Below are positions 25,788 to 34,059 of a stretch of 64,000 bases of DNA, piece by piece. Source of the stretch: Maridesulfovibrio sp. (lineage in GTDB: Bacteria > Desulfobacterota > Desulfovibrionia > Desulfovibrionales > Desulfovibrionaceae); assembly GCF_963667685.1 (NCBI RefSeq), contig NZ_OY763930.1, positions 2,029,501 through 2,093,500 on the forward strand, given 5' to 3'. Both the position numbers and the translations under genes were made by a program. Each line of letters opens with the position of its first letter. Within the stretch, counting starts at the first letter, position 1. Below the pieces are notes generated by a model. That model did not search any database and was not told the origin of the DNA. It saw nothing but the letters and a program-made list of their open reading frames with translations.

Positions 25788-26339
25788 ATGCTTTTTAAGT
25801 CGCTGCCCTTAGCCGGGGCGTATAAGATAGATGTCGAACCATTCTCAGACCACCGAGGTTCTTTTGCGCGTCTTTTCTGCGTAAAAGAGCTTAAGGAAAT
25901 CGGGCTTGAAAAAAGCCTGCGCCAGATAAATTTTTCCAGCACATTGAAAGCAGGGACAATACGGGGGATGCATTACCAGAAACCACCCCATGCAGAAGTC
26001 AAGATTGTCCGCTGTATAAAAGGGAAGGTTTTTGATGTTGTTGTGGATTTGAGGTTCGATTCTCCAACTTTCCTGCATTGGCATGGAGAAATTCTAAGCA
26101 GGGAGAATATGCGTGGCATATATATTCCTGAAGGTTTTGCTCACGGGTTTCAGGTTCTCGAACCGGAGTCTGAATTGATTTATTTACATACAGCCGATTA
26201 TTCTCCCGGATTTGAAGGTGCTGTCCGTTACGATGATCCATGTATAGGCATAGAGTGGCCACTTGAGGTTACGGATATTTCTGAGCGTGATTTGCAGCAT
26301 CCATTAGTTGATAATGATTTCGAAGGGATAAAGTTATGA
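25788..26339 (+). CDS. RmlC-like sugar 3,5-epimerase
   Basis: The 183-residue cupin has the RmlC layout: FSDHRGSFARLF near 19-30, GMHYQKPPHAE with the catalytic His62, then FDVVVDLR, IPEGFAHGFQVLEP and YLHTADYSPGFEGAVRYDDP. RmlC converts dTDP-4-keto-6-deoxyglucose to the L-lyxo form. Here the neighbours suggest a CDP-linked 4-keto sugar, and the product could be the substrate of the next enzyme, a C-methyltransferase. Its stop overlaps the next start by four bases. Confidence 0.88.
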   Translation: MLFKSLPLAGAYKIDVEPFSDHRGSFARLFCVKELKEIGLEKSLRQINFSSTLKAGTIRGMHYQKPPHAEVKIVRCIKGKVFDVVVDLRFDSPTFLHWHGEILSRENMRGIYIPEGFAHGFQVLEPESELIYLHTADYSPGFEGAVRYDDPCIGIEWPLEVTDISERDLQHPLVDNDFEGIKL

Positions 26340-27559
26340 AGTGCCGTCATTGTAATACTGATTTGTCTGAAGTTTTTATTGATATGGGGGTTCACCCTCC
26401 ATCCAATTCATTTCTTTCCCCTGAGCAGTTGCACGAACCGGAAGCTAAGTTCCCTCTTTGTGTTTATGTCTGTTCAAATTGTTTTCTGGTGCAAATTGAT
26501 GAACTCAAAAAGACAGAAGATATTTTTGATCAGGACTACGTCTATTTTTCTTCCTTTTCGTCCTCATGGCTCGACCATGCGCGCCTGTACACCGAGATGG
26601 CCATAGACCGTTTTAACCTGGACTCCGATTCAATTGTTGTTGAGGTTGCCTCTAACGATGGTTATCTCCTGCAATATATGAAGGAAAACAATATACCCTG
26701 CTACGGGATTGAGCCTTCTCTTGCTACAGCTGATGCGGCAAGGGAAAAGGGCATTGACTCTATCAATGAATTTTTCGGTGTAGATCTGGCGGAAAGAATA
26801 GTTGCAGACAGAGGGCGGGTTGATCTGCTTATAGGTAATAATGTTTTAGCCCATGTCCCGGATATAAATGACTTCATTAAGGGAATTGAGATTTTAGTGA
26901 AAGATGATGGAGTTGCTACGCTGGAATTCCCGCACCTGATGCGGCTGGTCGACGAGTGTCAGTTTGATACCATCTACCACGAGCATTTTTCCTATCTTTC
27001 TCTCGGGACCGTGAGCCGCATGTTTGCAAGTGTGGGGTTGCGGGTGTTTGATGTGGAGGAGTTGTCCACTCATGGCGGATCGCTGAGGGTTTTTGCCTGT
27101 CATGATAAGTGTGACCTTGCTACAACAGATGCTGTTATGGAGCTGCTTGCTCGTGAAGAATCGAAAGGGCTTAAGTCGCTTGAGTACTACGCTTCTTTTC
27201 AGGAAAAGGCTGACCTTGTAAAAGAGGGGCTGTTGGCTTTCCTTTCTGAACAGAAAGAAAACGGCAAAAGAGTTGCAGCTTACGGGGCAGCAGCTAAGGG
27301 TAATACCCTCCTTAATTATTGCGATATCGAAGAAGGTCTTATCGAATTCTGTGTCGATGCCTCGCCACATAAGCAGGGATTGTTTATGCCGGGGACCCAT
27401 ATTCCTGTTCTGGCTCCCGAAGCACTGAAAGAAAAACAGCCTGACTATGTGCTGATTCTTCCATGGAATATCAAGAAAGAAATTATGTCCCAGCATAATT
27501 ATATTGAATCATGGGGTGGGAAGTTTGTCACAGCTATCCCGTTTTTGAAAATACACTAG
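26336..27559 (+). CDS. Sugar C-methyltransferase (NovU/TylCIII type)
   Basis: The 407-residue protein has the three-part plan of sugar C-methyltransferases: an N-terminal zinc site (Cys3, Cys6, Cys46, Cys49), a methyltransferase core (EVASNDGYLL at 103-112, then HVPDINDFIKG and EFPHLMRL) and a C-terminal Rossmann-like lobe (RVAAYGAAAKGNTLL). Relatives add a methyl to C3 or C5 of a 4-keto-deoxysugar nucleotide. Together with RfbF and the epimerase this predicts a branched CDP-sugar. It is the last gene of the co-directional run from 13372. Confidence 0.88.
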   Translation: MKCRHCNTDLSEVFIDMGVHPPSNSFLSPEQLHEPEAKFPLCVYVCSNCFLVQIDELKKTEDIFDQDYVYFSSFSSSWLDHARLYTEMAIDRFNLDSDSIVVEVASNDGYLLQYMKENNIPCYGIEPSLATADAAREKGIDSINEFFGVDLAERIVADRGRVDLLIGNNVLAHVPDINDFIKGIEILVKDDGVATLEFPHLMRLVDECQFDTIYHEHFSYLSLGTVSRMFASVGLRVFDVEELSTHGGSLRVFACHDKCDLATTDAVMELLAREESKGLKSLEYYASFQEKADLVKEGLLAFLSEQKENGKRVAAYGAAAKGNTLLNYCDIEEGLIEFCVDASPHKQGLFMPGTHIPVLAPEALKEKQPDYVLILPWNIKKEIMSQHNYIESWGGKFVTAIPFLKIH

Positions 27560-27669
27560 AAAAACAGCTCAAAATGCATGAGTGGGCATATCCATATTTT
27601 TAATAAGGAGTTCCTTTATATTTCATGCAATTCAGTGAAACGCTCTGTCACTATTCCTGAATACTGCTT

Positions 27670-29838
27670 TTACTTTTCATTTTGCTGAAGCCAATCCGCC
27701 CGTTTGGCTCGGTCCCTGGTCAGCATATCAGCGACCTCATCTTTATCGTGCTTGGCAAGTACCTTGACTACGTTGCCCAGTGAGTTGCCGGACAGGGCTT
27801 TGCTTTTGGAAACACTTTTGCCCATGGCGCGCATATGCTGGAACTGTATGAAGCCGTTAAAAACAATGTCGTACCCCATGAGCTTGCTACGCAGGTGGTG
27901 TTCAATGTCTACACTCTGGCAGGGGGATAGTGCTATGTCGAACAGGCCCACTTTATCGAGAAATGCTTTGGTGTCGTAAATGTGCAGGCACCCGATGACA
28001 TGGTCGACCAGATCAATGAAGTCGAACTGACCTGTGTCCAGAACGAGTTTTCTATTGGTCATGCGCAGTTCATAGTTTCCGAACTTCTCAATGTTTCGAA
28101 CTCCGGCATGGATAACTGGAGGAAGGCCGGGATTAAGGGATTTGCCACCCACAGCAACTGCATTTGGAAAAAGTTCCGCAGTCTTAAGCATATCAACCAG
28201 CCAGTTCTCGGGTACCTGAACCAGATCATCGTCACCGATGGCTATGTAGTCCGATTCGCTGTGGTCGTATTTGGTCAGCAGCCAGTTATGTCCTGCGGGG
28301 CGTCCGATGTTGGTGGGCAGACGTTCAATATGTATAGGGATGTGCTTCGGGAAGAATTTAACGGCTTCCTGTATGCGTTCCCATGTTCTGTCACTGGAAC
28401 CGTTGTCAGCAATATATACAGCGTAATTGTCATAGTTGGTTTTTGCCAGTTCCTTGAAAGCCCGCACAAGTTCTTTCTCCCTGTTGTAGCAGAGAATGAT
28501 CAGATGAACGCGCGGATTGCCGGACAATGGCTCAGCAAGCTTGGGCAGCAGTTGAAGGGCTTTGAGTTTCAGACTTTTTTCGTTGGTGTCTTCGATGCTG
28601 TTAATAAGTTTTTCAGCCAGTTTCAGATCGCCTTTACGCATGGCTGCTGCGCTTTGCATGCTTATCAGCGGTTGATAATCTGCATGAGGTGAAGCCAGTA
28701 CCTGATCGTACTCACCAAGCATAAGCAGATCGGCAAAAGCTATAATCTGCTCCTCATTGGGAGGGATAGGGGTGTCGTCAACTTGGGATAGCTGTTCTTC
28801 CGGTGTTTCAGATACGGCAATCTTCCTTGCTCTTTCCTCATATTGCTCAGCTTTTTCCATATTGCCCGATTTCTTGTAGCGTCTGGCTAAACGCATCATT
28901 GATGCATATTCAGGCGTCTCCAGCTTACGGAGGTCATGTTTTGAGGCAAAGTCTACTGCTGAAACAAGGGAATCCTGTTGGCCTTTTTTCGCTACAGGTA
29001 ACTTGGACCATTCTCTTTCCCATCTGGGCAGGAAATGGTCTATCTCGGCATGTTTACTTTGCAGGTAGCGCCATGAGATTGCCTGCTTATGGCGCTTTGA
29101 TATTAGGGCATCCTCGGAAGTTGTGTAGTCATGCCTGATTATGGGTAATGGGGAGTAGAGCATTAACTGAGGATAAGTGAAATTTTTAAGAAGTCGGTAG
29201 CTTAGGTCAATTCCGCCATGTCCGAATTTAATGTTGTCATCCCAGCCACCGACTTTAAAAAAAGCTTCGGCGCTGACGCTCATGTTCCCTTCAAGGTCTG
29301 AAAAACGAGGGAAAACCTCATCTCCGAGAATATAATGGTTGGCTTCGCCATTAAGTGGAGAGTTGGTTTTCGGGAGGCATACACCACGGATCATAATTGC
29401 CTCATATTTGCCGTTTTCTGATATATGCGCATTCACAAAGTCAGGGGCAGGGATCGCGTCATCATCTATAAAAACGAGCAGCGGAGAATTGCTGTATACT
29501 GATCCGATGTTGCGGGCGAAATATGCTCCGGTATTGCGCTGCAATCGGATATATGTATCGGAGAGTACGCGCGCCATCTTGCTATATTGTGTTTGTGAGT
29601 TGTTGTCGACGAAGATTATCTCAAAAGGAGCAGCCTCGCTTTTCAGCTTTTCCAAAGTGTCGATGGATTCTTGTTTAATATTATGAGAGATAACAACAAC
29701 ACTTGCCTTAAGGGGGCGCAGGTCTTTGGCGGTTTGTTTTATGAATTCAATCTCATTGATATATTTTTCGTAGCGGTCATCCCAGCAGATTTGGTGCAAT
29801 TTTTCTTTCAGCAGTTTTTTCTCTTCTTTGAGAATCAT
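27670..29838 (-). CDS. Two-domain family 2 glycosyltransferase
   Basis: The 722-residue protein holds two GT-A domains. The first (about 40-260) has SVVVISHN, DNNSQ and FIDDDAIPAPDF; the second (about 435-690) has VHLIILCYNRE, DNGSSDRTWE and IGDDDLVQVPENW. The region between them (about 330-430) is helical and may be TPR-like. Both domains keep the Asp cluster, so both may be active and could build a repeating disaccharide. GGGAG precedes ATG 29838. It lies convergent with the C-methyltransferase gene. Confidence 0.86.
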   Translation of the reverse strand: MILKEEKKLLKEKLHQICWDDRYEKYINEIEFIKQTAKDLRPLKASVVVISHNIKQESIDTLEKLKSEAAPFEIIFVDNNSQTQYSKMARVLSDTYIRLQRNTGAYFARNIGSVYSNSPLLVFIDDDAIPAPDFVNAHISENGKYEAIMIRGVCLPKTNSPLNGEANHYILGDEVFPRFSDLEGNMSVSAEAFFKVGGWDDNIKFGHGGIDLSYRLLKNFTYPQLMLYSPLPIIRHDYTTSEDALISKRHKQAISWRYLQSKHAEIDHFLPRWEREWSKLPVAKKGQQDSLVSAVDFASKHDLRKLETPEYASMMRLARRYKKSGNMEKAEQYEERARKIAVSETPEEQLSQVDDTPIPPNEEQIIAFADLLMLGEYDQVLASPHADYQPLISMQSAAAMRKGDLKLAEKLINSIEDTNEKSLKLKALQLLPKLAEPLSGNPRVHLIILCYNREKELVRAFKELAKTNYDNYAVYIADNGSSDRTWERIQEAVKFFPKHIPIHIERLPTNIGRPAGHNWLLTKYDHSESDYIAIGDDDLVQVPENWLVDMLKTAELFPNAVAVGGKSLNPGLPPVIHAGVRNIEKFGNYELRMTNRKLVLDTGQFDFIDLVDHVIGCLHIYDTKAFLDKVGLFDIALSPCQSVDIEHHLRSKLMGYDIVFNGFIQFQHMRAMGKSVSKSKALSGNSLGNVVKVLAKHDKDEVADMLTRDRAKRADWLQQNEK

Positions 29839-30238
29839 ATTTTCTCCCTAGCTGCATTTGGATTGAAGTAAGTCACAGCCAAGCTGTTTTCCGTTGTTGT
29901 GATTAGAAAATAGTCACAGTATTAGTATATGTTATTTTAAATAAATACTTTTGTAGTTGTCGAAAGTCAATGTGGAGAACTTTTCTTGAGATATGCTAAG
30001 GTTGGTACAGTTTCGTTTTTTGTGCATGTAATCATTCCATATAGTGGAAGGGCTGATATTCAGGCTATATGCAATAACTCTTGAAATTGGTCTTTGCTGA
30101 TAATATCATGCCGATATTAAGATTTTTAAACAAGTTTGTTAATTTAGAAGACGATTTTTTATGTAGACATCCAATCATAATGGAAATTTTTTATATATTG
30201 ATTGTCGGTGTGTATATTAAATTAAAACGGAGCTTAAT
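29839..30238. other. AT-rich gap between divergent glycosyltransferase genes
   Basis: This 400-base stretch is strongly AT-rich and lies between two divergent genes, so it should contain a promoter for each. The words AGTCACAG near 29870 and 29922 are repeated. I see no RNA gene, terminator or clear operator. CGGAG just before 30239 is the ribosome site of the next gene. Confidence 0.5.
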
Positions 30239-31087
30239 ATGGATTTATCAATACCAGTATCAATATTAATTCCTGTCTATAATGAAGAAAGGCATATTGA
30301 TTTGTTGCTTAAAAGTTGTGTAATACAGAATGTAAGGGAAGTCTTTATTTCTGATAACTGTTCTACTGATTCAACAGAAGAGATATGCAGGGAGTATGAA
30401 AGAAAATATCCATGCATAAGATATACTCGTCATTCCGAAAATAGAGGTCCATCCGCAAATTTTTGGCATTTACTTAAAAATTCTTCTTGTGATTATGTGG
30501 CTGTCACTGGGGGGCATGATTTTTATATTAGTAAGGATCATTTTAAAAAATTATTTACCCTCTGCAAAGCGAACCCGGGTGCTTCCGGGGCTTATTCACC
30601 TGCGAAGTACTTCGGTGGCGATAATAATGTGACAGGGGGATATGATTACTACTTTGCCCAATATTTAGAAAGTGATGATCCTTTTGAAAGAATTAAAGGA
30701 CTGATGGGAAATTTGACCGATGGTACAATTCTATATGGTTTATACAAAAAGAAGAATATACTGGGTATTGGAGAGGCCACTAATTATGGCGGAGTAACAG
30801 ATTTGCTGTGGCTTGGTTACCACCTTTTGGATGGAAAGCTTCTATATGCGCCCGACATTGCCTTTGGACGTAGAATGTTTGAAAGAACTGCGGCCCAGAA
30901 ATATGATTGGTATAATGAGGTATATGGAACAGATGATTTTCCGGGGTTCTGGCTCAAACAGGCAATGACCTTGGTCAAGATGTTAGATGCCGGTCCTGAT
31001 AAAACGCAGTTGCTGAGAATTATGGCTATGCGGAAGTATGAAGAGATTCGTGCCCTCTATGATTCCAGATACGATAGTCATGAGTAG
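30239..31087 (+). CDS. Glycosyltransferase family 2, DXD motif altered
   Basis: The 282-residue GT-A protein begins SILIPVYNEERHI (8-20), with SDNCSTDST at 38-46. Where the 13372 protein has a GSDDD motif, this one has GGHD at 91-94, leaving one Asp, so metal binding may be weakened or shifted. Several blocks are shared with that protein (RYTRHSENRG). The gene is AT-rich compared with its minus-strand neighbours, which suggests a separate acquisition. It ends three bases before the convergent sialidase-like gene. Confidence 0.83.
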   Translation: MDLSIPVSILIPVYNEERHIDLLLKSCVIQNVREVFISDNCSTDSTEEICREYERKYPCIRYTRHSENRGPSANFWHLLKNSSCDYVAVTGGHDFYISKDHFKKLFTLCKANPGASGAYSPAKYFGGDNNVTGGYDYYFAQYLESDDPFERIKGLMGNLTDGTILYGLYKKKNILGIGEATNYGGVTDLLWLGYHLLDGKLLYAPDIAFGRRMFERTAAQKYDWYNEVYGTDDFPGFWLKQAMTLVKMLDAGPDKTQLLRIMAMRKYEEIRALYDSRYDSHE

Positions 31088-31090
31088 ATT

Positions 31091-32110
31091 CTACCCCACC
31101 TCCAGAACCATACGCTCCACCACCGGAGCTTCGTGTTTGCGCGAAATATAGTAGACAGCGATAACCTGTCCCTTGTCGTTAACGTCCAGATCGCCGTAGC
31201 CGCCGTGGAAGCGTCCGCCCTTATACCATGCAAGTGTCTTTGGGTGGCTCCAGCTTTCTCCTCCGTCTTCGGAGCAGGTCAGGGCCACACGGCATTTTCT
31301 GTTTTTGCGGATCATTCCCCGGTAGATTGCCAGTACCCGTCCGTCCGGCAGAATTTTCAGGCTGGGGGCCTCTCCGTATAAACCGATGGGGTCGGGCGCT
31401 GACCATGTCTTTCCGTCATCATCCGAATAAGCTTTAAAGAGTCCGTCCAGACAGGGCTGCTGGCGGATCAGGGCCAGAATGCGCCCGGAAGGAAGGCGGG
31501 CGATTGATGTTTCATTCAGCCTGTATTCCGGGATGGATTGGTAAATGTATGACTGCCCGGAAATTTCACCGCTTTGTGGATTTAAACGGAAAGTGCCGCA
31601 GCCGGGACCGTTGTAGAAAGTTCCGATAAATGTGTGCTCATCATCCAGCGAGGGAATGAAATGTCCAAAAGAAGCCCATTCCCCACCGGGAGGGTCAAGG
31701 GGCATTCGGTCCGGGAAGGTTCTACCGCCGTCAGTGCTCAGGGAATAATAGTTACGCCGCAAATGTGAAGTGTGGGTACGTGATATGAGCAGAACTCTGC
31801 CCTTGCTTAAATGGGTGAGGAGAGCATCATGCTCATTGGTCTGTTCGGTGGCGTGGCTGATAACCAGCTTTGGGCGGTCGAAATTTATGCCTCCGTCTGT
31901 GGAACGTGTTGTATAAATATCTCCGGCCATGCCGTGATCCATGACCTGCCGCAGGTCTTCACTGATGTTTACCGCCCTGCGAAAACCGACCAGCAGATCG
32001 CCGTCTACATTGGTGATGGTTGGGAATGACTGGTAGCCGTCCCACTCTTCCGGAGTTATTCTTTTCGTGTCGACAATGGAAACAGAAAGTCTGGAGCGCT
32101 TGGTCGTCAT
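31091..32110 (-). CDS. Sialidase-fold (BNR/Asp-box) protein without signal peptide
   Basis: The 339-residue protein has four Asp boxes (STDGGINF, STDGGRTF, SDDDGKTW, SEDGGESW), the turns that mark the six-bladed sialidase propeller. The usual FRIP/YRIP arginine motif near the N-terminus reads SFPTI, so the first catalytic arginine is missing and true sialidase activity is doubtful. No signal peptide is seen. I chose ATG 32110, with GGAG just upstream and two bases after the GH57-like stop. It may bind or process a cytoplasmic sugar together with the GH57-like protein. Confidence 0.8.
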   Translation of the reverse strand: MTTKRSRLSVSIVDTKRITPEEWDGYQSFPTITNVDGDLLVGFRRAVNISEDLRQVMDHGMAGDIYTTRSTDGGINFDRPKLVISHATEQTNEHDALLTHLSKGRVLLISRTHTSHLRRNYYSLSTDGGRTFPDRMPLDPPGGEWASFGHFIPSLDDEHTFIGTFYNGPGCGTFRLNPQSGEISGQSYIYQSIPEYRLNETSIARLPSGRILALIRQQPCLDGLFKAYSDDDGKTWSAPDPIGLYGEAPSLKILPDGRVLAIYRGMIRKNRKCRVALTCSEDGGESWSHPKTLAWYKGGRFHGGYGDLDVNDKGQVIAVYYISRKHEAPVVERMVLEVG

Positions 32111-32112
32111 GG

Positions 32113-34053
32113 TTATTCTCCGGGAACTGGTTTGATGCTGAAACCGGTGCTGAAATTGAATTTTGGATCGGGACCGCATCCGCGCAGGCTGGTCTCATCC
32201 ATCTCTTGCATGGAGAAGAATACACGCACAAAAGGAGAAGGAACGGCCTGTCTGCATTTGATCATGCCGATAAAACCGTGTTCCGCATAGAGCGGGCTGA
32301 TTTCAAGAGCCCTTTCAGCTCCACCGAGCACAACTTTTGAATCAGTCATGCCCAATCCCTGCGAAGCTGATACAGCAAAAGAGATATTGTCGCTGTGATC
32401 AAAGGTCTGCCCATTGAGCGAAAAACGTTCCGGCTTTCCTCCGTTACAGGTGGAGTAATAAAGTCGGGCCGGGTTCATTTCTGCAGTGAGCAGGGTAACG
32501 TGTCCGATACGGGCGAATCCCGGTGGCCTGCAATCCAGTGCAAAGCGGTATAGGATATCGATTTGTTCTTTGTCTTTGTGGATGCGCACGGCCTTATCAA
32601 GCATGCCCTGATACAGACCGATGGAGCAGGATATGCTGATGAAATTTTCATTTTCATCAATGAGCGGGGTGACTCGGGCCAGATCGGTATCTTTTGGAAT
32701 ACCCGGACCTTCCATGATGATGTGTCCGGAAAAGAAATCGGCACCGAGGTCTATTTCTTCAAAATAGCCGTGACTGAGTGTCCCGAAGGACGGGGTATAT
32801 CCATGGGAATTGAAGGCCGCTTTATGCACGGCCAGACCCTTGGCCGTGTTCAATGTGATGGTTGCGCTTTCCGTTTCAAGCTTGAGCATGCGGCCATTTT
32901 GTTGGGCCGGGATGCCGCAGACTTCGAAGTCCGGTTCCCGAACAGCTGCTTTACAGGCAAAAGTTAACTCTTCCAGCTTGTCCAAGGCCTCGCCGTACCT
33001 CTTCTCTGTAATATGGGTACGCAGGTCGCTGGACCAGCAGAAGCAGAGTTCCCGCCATAAATTTTCGGTGTCGGGTGAAAAAGGAAATTCCTGCTCCAGA
33101 TTGTGGCAGACGGCCCGGCAGAGGGAATTCAGCTGGAAGTCATCACGCCCACTGAGTGCCCAGCGGGTGATGTTGTATTTACTTTGTTTCTTGACTGGAA
33201 TTGGTTGGCATGCGGAACTTAATTCCAGTTCATGGCCACCATGCTTGTGCCCGAGTTCCTTGAGAACCTGACTTGGCAGCTGAAATTTATGTCCCCGCTG
33301 TTGCAGGATTTCAAATACCTGCCGGATAAGCTTCCACTCACTTTCTGCTTCCTGCACGGCTTCACTTTTGTAGCGGCGGGGACGGAAGTCGAAAATTTCA
33401 GCATCATTACCGTAGATGGGCAGCCAGCCGTCAGCAGTTCCGAGGGACTCCACGTAATTGAGATATTCGTCCAGCTCAAGTTCCCGGTGGGCGAACCGTT
33501 GCAACTTCTGGAAGACCATTGAGCGGCTCCAGATTACGGGTATTGATTCGCCGTTTGTCCCTTTGGCCAGCTGCGGAAAATGCTGGATATGATCGGGCCA
33601 TTCCGCGTAACGGGCCGGGTTGTCATAATCCATGAAGACCGCTTTGTAACCGGCTTCCAGATAATGGGCGACCATACCCGCAGACCATGCCTGCTCGTTG
33701 ACAAGTGCAATTTGTGGAACGGTACCCAGAATTTCCTGACCACTGCGCATGCCTAGCGCGAGGTTGGCTTTATTCAGTGCTGGCGGAACAAGTGGACCAA
33801 TAATCTGACCATATCCGCTGCCGATGAATTCGGTCCTGCCTTCGCCAAGCAGTTTCTTGAAATCTGCAATCCACTTCGGATCGAGATCGCGGATGATTTC
33901 AAGGGTGATACCGGAAGCTTCAATGCCTAGAGGAAAACCTTCTTCAATCAAATGCAGAAGCGGCCAGTAACATCGCTTGATGACTTCGCTGCGGCTTTCT
34001 TCCGGTATGGAGGAAAACATCAGGTTGAGATGAAATATGGCGAAGATTTTCAT
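32113..34053 (-). CDS. Glycoside hydrolase family 57-like protein
   Basis: The 646-residue protein begins IFAIFHLNLMFSS and continues with GIEASGITLE, EFIGSGYGQIIGP and IALVNEQAWS, matching the first conserved regions of GH57 (His-Asn motif, Glu-containing strands) on a barrel of about 300 residues. A beta-rich C-terminal half follows. GH57 members are alpha-amylases, branching enzymes or galactosidases, mostly cytoplasmic. No signal peptide is present here either. It is six bases from the ATP-grasp gene and two bases from the sialidase-like gene. The activity is not predictable. Confidence 0.78.
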   Translation of the reverse strand: MKIFAIFHLNLMFSSIPEESRSEVIKRCYWPLLHLIEEGFPLGIEASGITLEIIRDLDPKWIADFKKLLGEGRTEFIGSGYGQIIGPLVPPALNKANLALGMRSGQEILGTVPQIALVNEQAWSAGMVAHYLEAGYKAVFMDYDNPARYAEWPDHIQHFPQLAKGTNGESIPVIWSRSMVFQKLQRFAHRELELDEYLNYVESLGTADGWLPIYGNDAEIFDFRPRRYKSEAVQEAESEWKLIRQVFEILQQRGHKFQLPSQVLKELGHKHGGHELELSSACQPIPVKKQSKYNITRWALSGRDDFQLNSLCRAVCHNLEQEFPFSPDTENLWRELCFCWSSDLRTHITEKRYGEALDKLEELTFACKAAVREPDFEVCGIPAQQNGRMLKLETESATITLNTAKGLAVHKAAFNSHGYTPSFGTLSHGYFEEIDLGADFFSGHIIMEGPGIPKDTDLARVTPLIDENENFISISCSIGLYQGMLDKAVRIHKDKEQIDILYRFALDCRPPGFARIGHVTLLTAEMNPARLYYSTCNGGKPERFSLNGQTFDHSDNISFAVSASQGLGMTDSKVVLGGAERALEISPLYAEHGFIGMIKCRQAVPSPFVRVFFSMQEMDETSLRGCGPDPKFNFSTGFSIKPVPGE

Positions 34054-34059
34054 GGCGGC

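Noticed and set aside
30081..30269. Possible 62-residue gene upstream of the glycosyltransferase at 30239
   Set aside because: It begins with TTG without a ribosome site, is low-complexity at the end and overlaps the start of a well-supported gene.
31091..32110. Secreted sialidase as the annotation of this gene
   Set aside because: There is no signal peptide, and the FRIP arginine is replaced by serine, so only the fold is claimed.
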